A DNA stretch of 64,000 bases from Adiantum capillus-veneris (lineage: Eukaryota > Streptophyta > Polypodiopsida > Polypodiales > Pteridaceae): assembly GCA_014529385.2 (NCBI GenBank), contig CM043953.1, positions 92,620,842 through 92,684,841 of the forward strand, read 5' to 3'. Shown here in pieces: positions 10,624 to 20,755 of the stretch (positions within the stretch are counted from its first letter, which is position 1; each line of letters opens with the position of its first letter). Made by a program: the position numbers and the translations under genes. The notes beneath the pieces were generated by a model. The model made no database searches. It worked only from the letters and a program-made list of their open reading frames with translations, and had not been told where the DNA came from.

Positions 10624-10647
10624 AGACATCCTACGCGTAGGATGTCT
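10624..10647. repeat. Palindrome 4 of copy A array
   Basis: Identical 24-bp core, 277 bp after the third and 166 bp before the ATG at 10813. Spacers between cores are divergent tandem repeats: recurring phrases such as CCAAATCCA, AGCATATCCATG or AGCCATG-TTCCAT, and TTTTTGA-x-CCC appear at matching offsets. Confidence 0.9.
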
Positions 10648-10780
10648 AAATCAAAAATTTTGACAAGAATTGCACTCTGAGCACATGCACAGCTTCACAA
10701 GTTCCTTTTAAGATTTATTTTCAATTTTCAAGTCATTTGGATAGTAAAAACTCAGTTTCTCAGCTAATATGGAAAAAACG

Positions 10781-10807
10781 CTAACTTCAGACTACTGAGT
10801 GCAACAG
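10781..10807 (+). promoter_or_regulatory. Splice branch site and acceptor before coiled-coil ORF (copy A)
   Basis: GCTAACTT with CTAAC at 10781-10785, then ACAG at 10804-10807. The same GCTAACTT and ACAGGA strings occur in copy B just before its start codon. Confidence 0.45.
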
Positions 10808-10812
10808 GATCT

Positions 10813-13800
10813 ATGGCAGTCGCGAAGTCACCAGCAAAGAAGAAAAGAATGACAATCAAGGATTACCTAGAAGAAGTGGAACCCTTCGTCATACCAGAAG
10901 GAACACTAAAGCCCACTAGCACATGGATCCAAGAAGATCTGTTAGAGTCCAACGACCTAAAGATCTACCAAGTAGTGTTCAAAGACACTGAAGGGAATGT
11001 GATCGAGCTACCAATGCTGCCGCGAGAACTCAATGACTTCGTAAGAAGCAAGATGCCCGGGTACTTGGAGAAGATTGATCTCCACAACTACTTTGAAGCA
11101 GTACCGGCATGAGTGGACATAAAGAGAGTCTGGGAGTTTGTGACAAGCATCAAAGAAGATGGAGTGGCCAAAGTAACAGATCTACAAGGCAGGCCAGAGA
11201 CAAAAATAATCATCACTGATCAGGTTGTAGCAGATGCACTAGACCTCTCCAACAAGGGGGATAGTGTAACTAAAAGAAGGGATGAGATCAAGGTGTACAA
11301 TGAGAAGAAAGGAAACTACACCTTTGAAGATATTGCAAACCCAAGAGTGGAAGTCATGAGTCAATTGTACAACCAATACTTCCACATGTGTACGAAGAGA
11401 CCACAAAAGTACAGTATGCTGCCAAGTGCAATTTCCACGACATTCACTTGGGCAATGATGAAAGGCACCGGAAAGATAATCAATTATGCAGCGTATATAC
11501 ATGACAACCTAGTTAAGATGGGTAACAAGAAGCCAACATATATTGTGCCAGGAGAACTAATCACTGAGGTGATTTATGGGGCACTGCACGCAAAAGGAAG
11601 ATGGCCTGAACCCCGGTCTCAAAATGACTAACTGAGGCTAAAAGAAGACAAAGAGGACGATCCACAAAGAGCACCAAGGGTTGCTACGAGACTAAAAAGA
11701 CGGCTAGAACCTGTTCAAGAGGAGCAGCCAAAGCAAAAGAAAGGAAAGAAAGAGTTTGCCCAAGTGCCAGTGAAAGAAACAAGGTCACAAAAATCGGCAA
11801 GATTAGAGAGGCTGATGGAGAGCTTCAAAGCAGAGAGAGCCCTTAAAGGTGATTTGAGTGAACTCTGGAAGCCATCTCTAGAGTCAATGTCGGGGTCATC
11901 CCGAAGAGTGCAAAGGGACAGATTCGAGGATTATATCAAAAATTTTGAGATTCTTGATGCAGCATCAGAGAATATACCACATGTACCTTTCATAGAGGAG
12001 GAAGTGGAGCAAATACGGCAGAAACTGCTAGATGAGCAAGAGAGCCAAGAGAGAGAAAGAAAAACTAAAGCCGATAGAGATTTAAAGGGAAAGCCTATAT
12101 CTCTACCAGCCAGCCCTAAACCCAGCCCACCACCCTCACCACCTCCTCATAGCCCTCCACAAGAAGATGAAGAGGAGGAAGACAAACACAAAGTCCAGGA
12201 GAAGCCCAAGAGATACCAAAGTCAGGAAAGGGAAGAGTTTAAACCCAAGAGTGAGGAGACAAAGCCAAACAAAGAATATAACACATTTTTGGACCTGCTA
12301 GCTACAGGGTACACAAAACTTAATAGACTTGGCAAGCACAGGGCCTAAGGAACAAATGCAAGGCATCAGGCTAGTGGAACTAAAAGAAATTGCCACAGAT
12401 ACAGTGGATCTGCACCCACCCTCCAACGACTGGGATGTGGTGATGAAGAAGCTAACCGGGTTGAGAGCGCAGTCCATGGCTTCAGAAAGTGAGGTGGCAG
12501 CTCTCAAAGACACTGAAGTGAAGATTAAGATGGAAGTAGACACTTTGCAAGGACAAAGTCAAAGGTAGAGAGAGAGAGAGAGAGAAGTGGAGCTAGAAGC
12601 CATCCTAGCAAGGGCATTGCAAAGATGCCAGGCAATGGAGGAAGAAAATCAGGCAGCAGCACAAAGAATGCAAAGAGTTGAAGCATAATTTCAGCAACTC
12701 TGCAAATCATTGATATACGCCGAGAGGGAAAGGGATAACTTGACCCTACAGCTCGCTGAGGAATCTAAAGAAGTTGAATCCATGAGAAACGCCAAGGAAA
12801 AGGCGGAGATAGATCAAGAAGCCAGCCAGGATGAGGTCCTTGAGCTCAAGGACCATCTCAAAGTGAAAGATCAGACCATCCAGAGGCTGCGGGCATTCCC
12901 TGCCAGAGTCAGAGCTACTAGCTCGACTCACATCACTACGGAAAGTCAACTCTATGAAGAACAAATGCAAGAACTTCAGAAGGAGCTGACTCTAGAGAAA
13001 AAGAAAAGATTGATGATGGCAGAAGGGTCTATTGTCATGCAAACAATAATGGAAGAAGACCAAAAAGCCCTACAAGAGGAAGTAGAAAGTATAAAAAGAA
13101 AGCTCGAGGAGGCGGAGAGGATAAACGCTGAATTAAATGACCTCCTTGTGAATATGGGCAAAGAAGCTGAATCAAAAAAACAAAACTTACTAAAGAAGAT
13201 AGAGGAGCTAAGAGGACAACAAGCAGGAGAGCAAGAGGGCACAGGGCTAGCAACCAATGAGGGCATTGATTTAGAAAATGTGGCAGATCCGGTGGACACG
13301 CCTATGCAAGAGGAAATCCTAGAAGGATCCTCTCAAGAGCCACAAGATCTAACACAGGAGGAGGAAGAGAAGCTAAGGAAGGCAATAGAGGTGGAAATTA
13401 GAGAGACAACAAAGGAAGCCTTGGAGTGGGAGCAAAGGGTTTTCAAGTCTTTGACCATTCAGAATATCGACGCCAGCAACCTGAGGCGCGAATGGCTTCA
13501 ACCCTCTCTCCCATATCCATTGATGAAATATGAAGTAGCCACCATCAATAAGTGGATACAAGAAGAGCCGACCGTACCACTCTACAACGCAGATACCTCC
13601 CAACCAGAAGGGGTCAGGCTAATTTTTGACTCTCAGCCAAAATTTAGGAAGGCCTAGCTCACAAAGTACCCACAATACCTAATCCACTTGGTAGGGGCAC
13701 CGAAAAACATGAGAGACAACCTCAGCTTTTGTCCTCTACCAAGGATCAAGACGTGGAAAGCCCAGGAGATCTTGTAAAGGAGCCGACCCACTTAGCTGAA

Positions 13801-14227
13801 TTACCCTAAGCTGCCGGGCTTGAAGGCAGGTGAGAGAATAAGTGTCCAATACATAGTGAAAACCCTAACGAGCGCCATCAAATTGTTCACTGGCTCACCT
13901 GACCTTACGTGCATCATGATGAAGAAAATATGCAAAACCCTCTTAGCAATATTTGAGACATTCAAGCCAGGCCAGGTGACAGACAATATCTTCTTCTTCC
14001 AAGATACTTACAGATGTGCTTATGATCTGTCAGGTCAACCTTCCAAGGAGGTGATACATGCGCTGTATCAAAGGATAATGTTTCTACCATCCTATCACCT
14101 CTAGGCCTTTGAAGAAGCGTTCTACATAGGCTTCTTCACAATAAACACTCATATTTTCGGCCCAACAATGATGAAACTGCATGCAAGATACGAATCACTG
14201 ATCAAGATGCGTGAAACCATACGATGA
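10813..14227 (+). pseudogene. Gag-like, proline-rich, coiled-coil ORF (copy A)
   Basis: Long decayed ORF with the same organisation as copy B (59581-56100, minus). Order: N-terminal basic segment from ATG 10813; a conserved globular part with SIKEDGVAKVTDLQGR (about 11140-11200) matched in B by STIKEDGTTQISDTQG, and SAISTTFTWAM; a linker with SLPASPKPSPPPSPPPH and an acidic run (about 12100-12190); a long Glu/Lys/Leu coiled coil (12710-13270); and a C-terminal globular part (LPYPLMKYE, PRIKTWKAQEIL, CAYDLSGQPSKEV, AFEEAFYIGFF). Stops at 11110, 11629, 13655 and 14102 and one frameshift near 12330 break it. No zinc knuckle, protease, RT or integrase is present. The role is unknown; the position just before a polypurine tract and LTR suggests a Gag-like or accessory structural protein. 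Confidence 0.65.
12565..12587 (+). repeat. Short (GA)n within coiled-coil ORF
   Basis: TAGAGAGAGAGAGAGAGAGA immediately after an in-frame stop; a microsatellite expansion inside the pseudogene. Confidence 0.7.
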
Positions 14228-14263
14228 AGAAGCGGATCAGCGGCCATGTCGGGGACGACATGA

Positions 14264-14279
14264 GCAAGGAGAGGGGAAG
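14264..14279 (+). other. Polypurine tract before 3' LTR (copy A)
   Basis: GCAAGGAGAGGGGAAG directly before TGTTAGAAGC. Copy B has GCGAGGAGGGGGGGAA directly before TGTTAGCAGC. A purine run abutting TGTTAG in both copies is a strong 3' LTR boundary. Confidence 0.7.
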
Positions 14280-14480
14280 TGTTAGAAGCTAGACACACCC
14301 CACGGAGACTAACTACTCAGAGGATTATCATTTTTTGTAATTATTCATTTATTGAGGAAACGTGATTTTTCACCTTGTAAATATTGGGACTTAAAGAAGT
14401 TTCCAAATTGTATCCCAGTTCTCCTAGATAGATGGGGTAGTTGGTTGATTTTGGAACTTCAGGGTTTGAGAATTGTAAGG

Positions 14481-14488
14481 TATATATA
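14481..14488 (+). promoter_or_regulatory. LTR TATA box (copy A)
   Basis: TATATATA about 200 bp into the LTR, preceded by GTAAGG; copy B has CTAAGGTATAAAAG at the comparable position. Confidence 0.5.
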
Positions 14489-14850
14489 CCACTTTTTTAC
14501 CTTAATGAAACACCTTTTGTCATTAAAAAAAAACAAGTTTTGAAGTCTGTGAGTGAGCGTACTGTGTACGAGAGAGAGTGTGGGCTTCATCTTGACGCTA
14601 CGTGTGCAAGGGTGGTCGGAATCGAGCGTGGCGAAGTGCAACGTATTTCCCCCGACGAGAGCTACGCGCCGATACCTACATTGCGCGCGTACGGTCCGGT
14701 TTTGCGAGCTCCTTCTACGAGCTTCATCTGTTGATTTGGTGAGCATACATTGTCCGATTTTGCATTGCAGTATATCCACGCATTCAGATTGAGTAGAACT
14801 ACACATTAGGCACTTTAGATTTCGAAAACGAAGACCTGCAGATTTCGGCC

Positions 14851-14868
14851 AGACATCCTACGTGATTT
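14851..14868 (+). repeat. Half palindrome in LTR (copy A)
   Basis: AGACATCCTACG, the exact left half of the intron palindromes, followed by TGATTTT instead of its complement. It is 571 bp after the LTR start. The copy B LTR has its own palindrome type 560 bp after its start, also followed by TGATTTT. Confidence 0.7.
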
Positions 14869-14900
14869 TACACCGGGTGTTTTGGGTTGGGATTTTGGTT

Positions 14901-16280
14901 CATAGACCTTAGGGAGAGCGATCTATTGGTGTTAGTAGGGTCTCCTTTAAGTTCCATGGTGTTTTGAGATTGTTTGATGGGTGTTCGGCTCTAGAAAGCA
15001 TTGTAGGAAGTTTCCTCTTATGCACTCTTGAAGGTTGTGACTTAGACAATTGGTAGAGACCTCTGTAGGAATTAGTTAGGAGTCAGTCAAGTGTAGGTTG
15101 ACACCTTATGCTTGCTTCCACGCGCCTGCGGGTCGAGATTCATCCTTAGTTGACATTATATGTTAGGTGAGTTCTCGTTATGCTGACGTCCGTCGCTGCG
15201 TATCCGTCCAACAACATTGTTGTCCCTGTGCAACCATCTTGGTTAGCCGACTCATAACCAACATAGCGTGAAGACTCCATGTAGAACTCACTTGAGAATG
15301 CTAAACGAGCTATCACAACTAAGAGTGGTCTAAATACAAACCTAGGTTTCAAACTTTTTGAAGATACTAGAACATGCAATAAAACCTTTGCTCAACTTTC
15401 CATGAAATTAATATACTAACATACTCATTAGTTGCAAACCAAGTCCTTGACTTGCTCTTGTTTCTTGCCAGTAGCCAACATCATCAAAACTGATGACGAA
15501 GGGTGAGAACTTGAGAATAATAGGAAGAGACTAAAACTAGTCGCAACATGCCTTTCATCATATGAAGCAAACTCCAAACCAAAAAAGTAACCGATCCAGT
15601 TGTGTCGCTTCGTGATAATGTATGCACTTAACATATCCTTTAGCGTGGTTTACTAACGTATGCGCTTAGCATATCCTTTAGTACTAAATAGAATGCTTGT
15701 AAACTATCCATCCAACACGGGATGAATAGTAGAGAATAAGAGTGAGGTGCTTTCCCCAATCAATTAGAGACAATCCTCTGTGACTGAAAATAACCTACGA
15801 CTAACCAAGTAAGGTTCCTGTCGGATACTTGATCTGAATTTGAGTGAAGTAAACTCATAGAGTTTAGATCATCTAATCACAGACACCCATACTAAACCAT
15901 TATCGTGGTATGAACTCATACTAAATCCACTAGAGAGGTTGCACTTGAAGTGAAAACACTTACAAAAACAATAAAGTCCATGCATTAGGAGAAACTTGGA
16001 CTCAATTTTGGGCCCTGTAAGAAACGCCAACTCAGCATAGAGAGAGGTAATTATAAAAAATGCAAATGTTTTTTTGTTTGGAATTCTATTTCTCATAGTA
16101 CATACGTAAAAGTTTGCTCAATCACTTAAATGCATGCTCGTACAAAATGCTTTTCGAGAGCCCAACTTAAGTGTGCACAAAATTCCATGTCTGTGAATCT
16201 TAATGAGTGATGTGATTTGCGATGAGAGAAAACACATAAGATTTGTTTTCAAAATACAAAAATAATGCCACGGAATAGAG
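14901..16280. other. No recognised feature
   Basis: Mixed-composition DNA without a coding frame I can assign. GCATATCCTTTAG recurs near 15629 and 15666 in a short degenerate direct repeat. The left end may still belong to the copy A LTR. Confidence 0.3.
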
Positions 16281-16929
16281 GCACAAGTATCAATCACCAT
16301 TTTATGAAGTACTCGCAATTTAAATTCGAACAGATTGTGCTTGATAGTGATTGATAGGTACTATTTAAGACTACGAAGGAGTCAGAACCAAGCAAATAGG
16401 GGCGCTTGGGGGTCTCTGGGACCTCTATTCGCTTGGTTCTGACCTTATGAGGCCCTATGATTAAGATATAGCACTTTTTAAGCCTATGTATGCATCCAGA
16501 ACTTCCAAAAACCATAGGATAGCTCTTTAAAACACTGAAATCTGACGTCTCTAGGTCAAGATAAACACTGAAATCTGACGTCTCTAGCTTAAGATATAGC
16601 ATTTTTAAGTTAAAAATGCTATATCTTGAGCTAGAGACGTCAGATTTCAGTGAGCTAGAGACGTCAAATTTCAGTGTTTTAAAGAGCTATCCTATGGTTT
16701 TTGGACGTTCTGGATGCATCCGTGGGCTTAAAAAGTGCTATATCTTAATCCTAGGGTCTCATAAGGTCAGAACCAAGCGAATAGAGGTCCCACAGATCCC
16801 TCAAGCGCCCCTATTCGCTTCGTTCTGACTCCTTCATAGTCTGAAATAGTACCTATCAATCACTATCAAGTACAATCTGTTCGAATTTAAATTTCGAGTA
16901 CTTCATAAAAAGGTGATTGATACTTGTGC
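16281..16929. mobile_element. 649-bp foldback (long inverted repeat) element
   Basis: Two arms of about 320 bp are reverse complements over their full length and meet at a tiny loop near 16605. Outer ends are GCACAAGTATCAATCACC on the left and its complement on the right, with GAG on both outer sides (16278-16280 and 16930-16932), a possible 3-bp target duplication. Each arm holds a partial internal duplication of an AATCTGACGTCTCTAG unit near the centre. The small ORFs in the two arms are mirror images of one another, a by-product of the symmetry. A foldback MITE is most likely; transcription would give a near-perfect hairpin RNA. Confidence 0.75.
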
Positions 16930-19900
16930 GAGATGCACAAGTACAACTACTTCACTTTATAGGATAGCAACAATGGGTCATAAAAAGGCGTTCGGCGCTT
17001 GTGCCAGATGTCATTATCAAGCGCCTTACTTTTCTGATGATAGTGACAATTTCACCAAAATGGCTTTCATGGACATTTTCAAAATGAGAAAAAATGTTTT
17101 TTCAACGTAACGTTAGCCTTCTCCCTATTGGCTAAGGAGCCTTCTCTCACTAGAATTGGAAGGCCCAAAAATGAGTCCATTTCTTTCCTAATGAATTTGC
17201 ATGGCGCTCCAAACAAATCTGTGTTAAACACTAGGGCCCATAACACCTAGTGTGCATGTATCTAACACAATCTTGATGAACAGTGAAGAGAGAAAGTGAC
17301 AACACTTTCTCAAACGGCGATGCTCTTACATGACCTTGTTACGTGGCTAAAGAGCAAGGTGGATGAAAGACTTCTAGCTTAAACATCCCCTTGATAAAGA
17401 TAAATAAATTTAAACTTGTAACCTTGGGTGTTGCCTTTGCAATCCAAATCCTTTGGTTAGAATCAACTTAGTCAAACCCCTTGGCAAGACCCTTGATAGA
17501 AATTGCTTAACTAGCACGTAACGGTAACCGACATAGTCGACCGTGTACAAAAATGTTGTGGAATCAACTTGAAAAGTTGAATTTTTCCTCTACCCGTGGT
17601 AGATTGCGAACTTCTTTCCTTGAAAGTATAACTGGAATAGATGAGACTGTGATCCTCAATGCCTATGGGGTGATTTAGTAATCACCCACTGGGTCTTACC
17701 CCATACTACACTTCCATAGACACTCGTAGTACTATAGAGAGAGCAAGAGATCCACACAAGTGAGATTCCTAGCTCTTATGAATAACTAGGCTGTCTCAAC
17801 TTTTTGTAGCCTCTAGACTCCCTGGTATATATCATCTGATGTGAGTTTAAAAGTATCAAGAACTCAATTTGATTTTGGCACTAAAAACATGTAGTGCTAA
17901 CCGAAACATCTGTAATGGCAAGACTATTGCTTGGTCATTATCATCAATGGAGACTCCACTCAATAGATCTGTTCAAGCTGGAGAACAATCACCCAAGAGA
18001 TACCAACATTTGGGTCCTACCCAAGGTCTGAAAATGGATCTTATCCTTTGTGACTCATAGCCCTTATGCCAATAACAAATTAGTGTTCAATTGACATGCC
18101 GATGAAGACTAATTTGGGTGACATTTTGGCCACTAATTGATAGATGAGAGTTAGAGCACCTTGGCTCAGCTGACTCACGAGCAAAACATGTATCAAAATA
18201 TTTTTAGAAAGTTTTTATTATTATTTGAGAGAAAGAAGAAAGAGAGCATGTTGTGCTGAGGAACTTTCCTTAAGTTGCTCGAGTGTGTACCCAATCTGCG
18301 TCCTCTTACGCATCTTATGACGCCTGACTTGCGGCTTATAACAATCTGCATGTAGGATGCTCTCATAAAGAGAGGTAACAGAGAAAAGGAGTCACATCTT
18401 GACCCATAGATCTTGTAGGGGTCGTGATTGTAGGATGATGACTTAAATAGGGAACTTTGCCTGTGAAATAAGTCCTGGATTTAGGTTCCATTTAGTGTTG
18501 TTGTGTGTTGACAGCAACCAAAAATCATGTTAAAAAATCCATCACTTATCTTGTCCTTGACAGAGTTGCTAGTGTGATAGCGGAAGCGTAATTTATGAGG
18601 AGGTAAAATTGAATCCACCTAGTTAGCATGCCTTGTATGTAGAATTGTAAGCCCTTGGCGAGAGTGATGGCCTCAAACGTGAGAGCAAAAAAAAAGTGCC
18701 TTGCACATTAACCTGTACTGCTAGAGAGACATCCTAACTTGATATTGTCACACATAAAATGGGAGCAGATATACGTATTTTACCAATTCCGCAAATGTGT
18801 ATACCAAGGCCCTTAAAATTGTCTAACCTGGTCATCTTGTTGTAACCAGTTGTCTTGAAATTATAAAGGACAAACGTGCTGGAAGATGGCTCATAGCCAT
18901 AGCTATTGCACAAGAGAGAGTTGTCTCGTATATCATATACACCCTCTTTGCATGTAAGGAAATAACACACTGACAAACTGAAAAATTCCTCCAACTTTTT
19001 ATGCTCATAGCATAAGCCACGTGGGAAAATCTCAATGCAAGATGCCAAACTAGAAGCCTTGCTTCAACTTATGGAGTTGATGAGAGCTCATAGCTAACAA
19101 ATACTCTTGCCAATGTACAATGTCATAGAAAAAGAAAGTCAAACTTGTCAAGCAATCACAAAGAATCGACCGTGTCGAATTGTACAATGTATTGAAAAAA
19201 GAAAAAATACTTGCAAGGTATGTACCTCATACTTGCGTGTCTTGATTACTATTATCCTTGACCATTCAAGGACTTCCATTGCAAGTGCATACCGTATCTT
19301 TCAAGCACATGCTCAATAAACAAAAAATCAATTTTGTACCTTATTAAGTACGATAGCCAGCGGGTGTTGCCGTCGTAACAATCGATGTTTGGATGGAGCC
19401 TTGCTCCTTTGTGTCAGTGATGAACAATTGTCAACCTTGTCGACCATTGGCAAATGTGTTTGAGCTTCCCTTGGTCTTGAAACCGGTCATCAAGATTGTC
19501 TTTTCTGAGGAGCCTTGCCCCATCCAAAATTCAAAATTCCAAAGGTAAGCGGCCATGCCGAGCATCTGTATACTTTTGCTCAAGGTGAACAATAGGCCTT
19601 GCCTTGCCAACATTTCAAAGTATCCATGATCATCCTGGAGGCGGATCTATTTCCTCCAAGATGAAAGCATGCATATAGCTAGAAAATCTCATTAAAAAAA
19701 ACATGGATCTCAAACCTTAAGATCATGTGTTGTCGATGTTTCTTGCTTGATGTCAACTATGAGAGAAGCCGTGCTTCTGGTGCATAACCTCTGGATCTAT
19801 CACCATATTGGCTTGTAACGTTGCCGAACACCAATACAATGGCAATGTCGATCTTTTGTGGATTACTCCATTGTCGCATGCTAATTGTAACCAAGAATAT

Positions 19901-20278
19901 TACCTTGCATGCTTTTCGTTTGTACCTCAAAAAATTCTCCACCTTGGCCTTGTGGACTGGGTTCAAATGTCCATATCCCTTGAACCCATCGTCAATTTCT
20001 TGATTTCAACTGACACAAAGTGCTCTCGAACATTGCATAGGGTGGTGCCCTTCATACCTTACCCCTGATGTGGAATTTTGTAGACTTCATATAAGTGGGC
20101 TCTCAGCCTTGAGCTCCTTTGCAACGATCATGCCAACAAGCACGACCTCATCCTACATTTGGACTCATTGAGGTTTGTTCCTGTGGGAATTACCCCCTGA
20201 GGGGTTTTCTGGGCTCTTTAGAGGCTGCAAATAGAGCCTTTCAATGTGAAGCCAAGGTTGAAGCATGGCTTCCACAGT
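16930..20278. other. No recognised gene
   Basis: About 3.3 kb without a coding frame over 70 codons that shows recognisable protein features. Many GCCTTGxC and CCTTG strings occur in 19380-20110, which has a different texture from its surroundings. I cannot assign it to a family. Confidence 0.3.
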
Positions 20279-20283
20279 GCATT
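20279..20283. other. Target-site duplication, left
   Basis: GCATT immediately outside the left LTR; the same five bases follow the rightmost LTR of the array at 31477-31481. Confidence 0.6.
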
Positions 20284-20755
20284 TGCTACATTCGGAGGCG
20301 TGGAGCTCCCTGCAAAATACCCGAAATAGCATACTACAGACCATAAAAACAGACTAATCGACATACCTGGCAACCACATAGACGCATAATCGCGAGATAC
20401 ATGAAGAGAGAGAGAGAGACAGAGTGCGAGAGAGAGCAATAGGGAGCATACAGACGCACCTCCTAGACTGGAGTGCTACGCCGGCACAGCGAGAGAGAAG
20501 AGAGGAGAGGTGAATAACGTAGACATTGGGTGCAATCTCCCCCCGTGCAAGAGTGCCCATTCACCTCTTTCAAGTATTTGTTTTATATATTTCTTGAATG
20601 GTCAAATTGGTTACAAACTGGCCGGCCAAACTCATAAAAGAGCACTTGAATAATAAAATGTCCACCATATACAAATCTATTCGCATAGGCCAAGCTTGGT
20701 CTAGTCTTTTCCACCAGTCAGCTGCAATACATAATAAAATTTCAATTCTATAACA
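20284..20755 (-). repeat. LTR 1 (3' LTR of the array)
   Basis: Read on the minus strand it runs TGTTATAGAATTGA to TGTAGCA. TATATAAAA lies at 20589-20581. A CT/GA-rich transcribed part (20403-20440) and a CCCCCCGTGC-containing block (20538-20548) are shared with the other LTRs. Confidence 0.7.

Larger units (their letters stand above)
8955..10807 (+). other. Probable 5' UTR intron carrying the palindrome array (copy A)
   Basis: Donor GAGAG/GTAGGC at 8955, CTAAC branch-site match at 10781-10785 and acceptor CAACAG at 10802-10807, five bases before the ATG at 10813. Copy B has the same layout: GGG/GTAAGT at 61019, CTAAC at 59614-59610 and GAACAG ending at 59587, six bases before its ATG. Branch A to AG distance is 23-24 nt in both. 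Length 1853 bp here and 1433 bp in B. The intron holds about 0.8 kb of unrecognised sequence and then four palindromes with divergent spacers. Splicing is inferred, not shown. Confidence 0.5.
14280..14900 (+). repeat. 3' LTR of copy A (right limit uncertain)
   Basis: Starts TGTTAGAAGC after the polypurine tract. Contains TATATATA at 14481-14488 and a degenerate half of the copy A palindrome at 14851-14862 continuing into CGTGATTTT. Copy B shares the start, a TATA box at a similar offset and a CGTGATTTT-linked half palindrome at the same distance. I could not find the matching 5' LTR or a clear CA end; it may extend to about 15130. Confidence 0.5.

Noticed and set aside
9774-10647. CRISPR-like array
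   Set aside because: Repeats are regularly spaced, but spacers are about 260 bp and are themselves related, there are no cas genes, and the context is a plant retroelement.
12565-12710. Exon boundary in the coiled-coil ORF
   Set aside because: The break is explained by an in-frame stop and (GA)n expansion; no conserved splice sites with copy B.
4481-15130. 4481-5600 and 14280-15130 as the matching LTR pair of copy A
   Set aside because: I could not align them; starts, TATA contexts and leader sequences differ, so pairing is not supported.
16294-16828. Two similar ORFs in opposite orientation as paralogous genes
   Set aside because: They are the two arms of the foldback element read on opposite strands.
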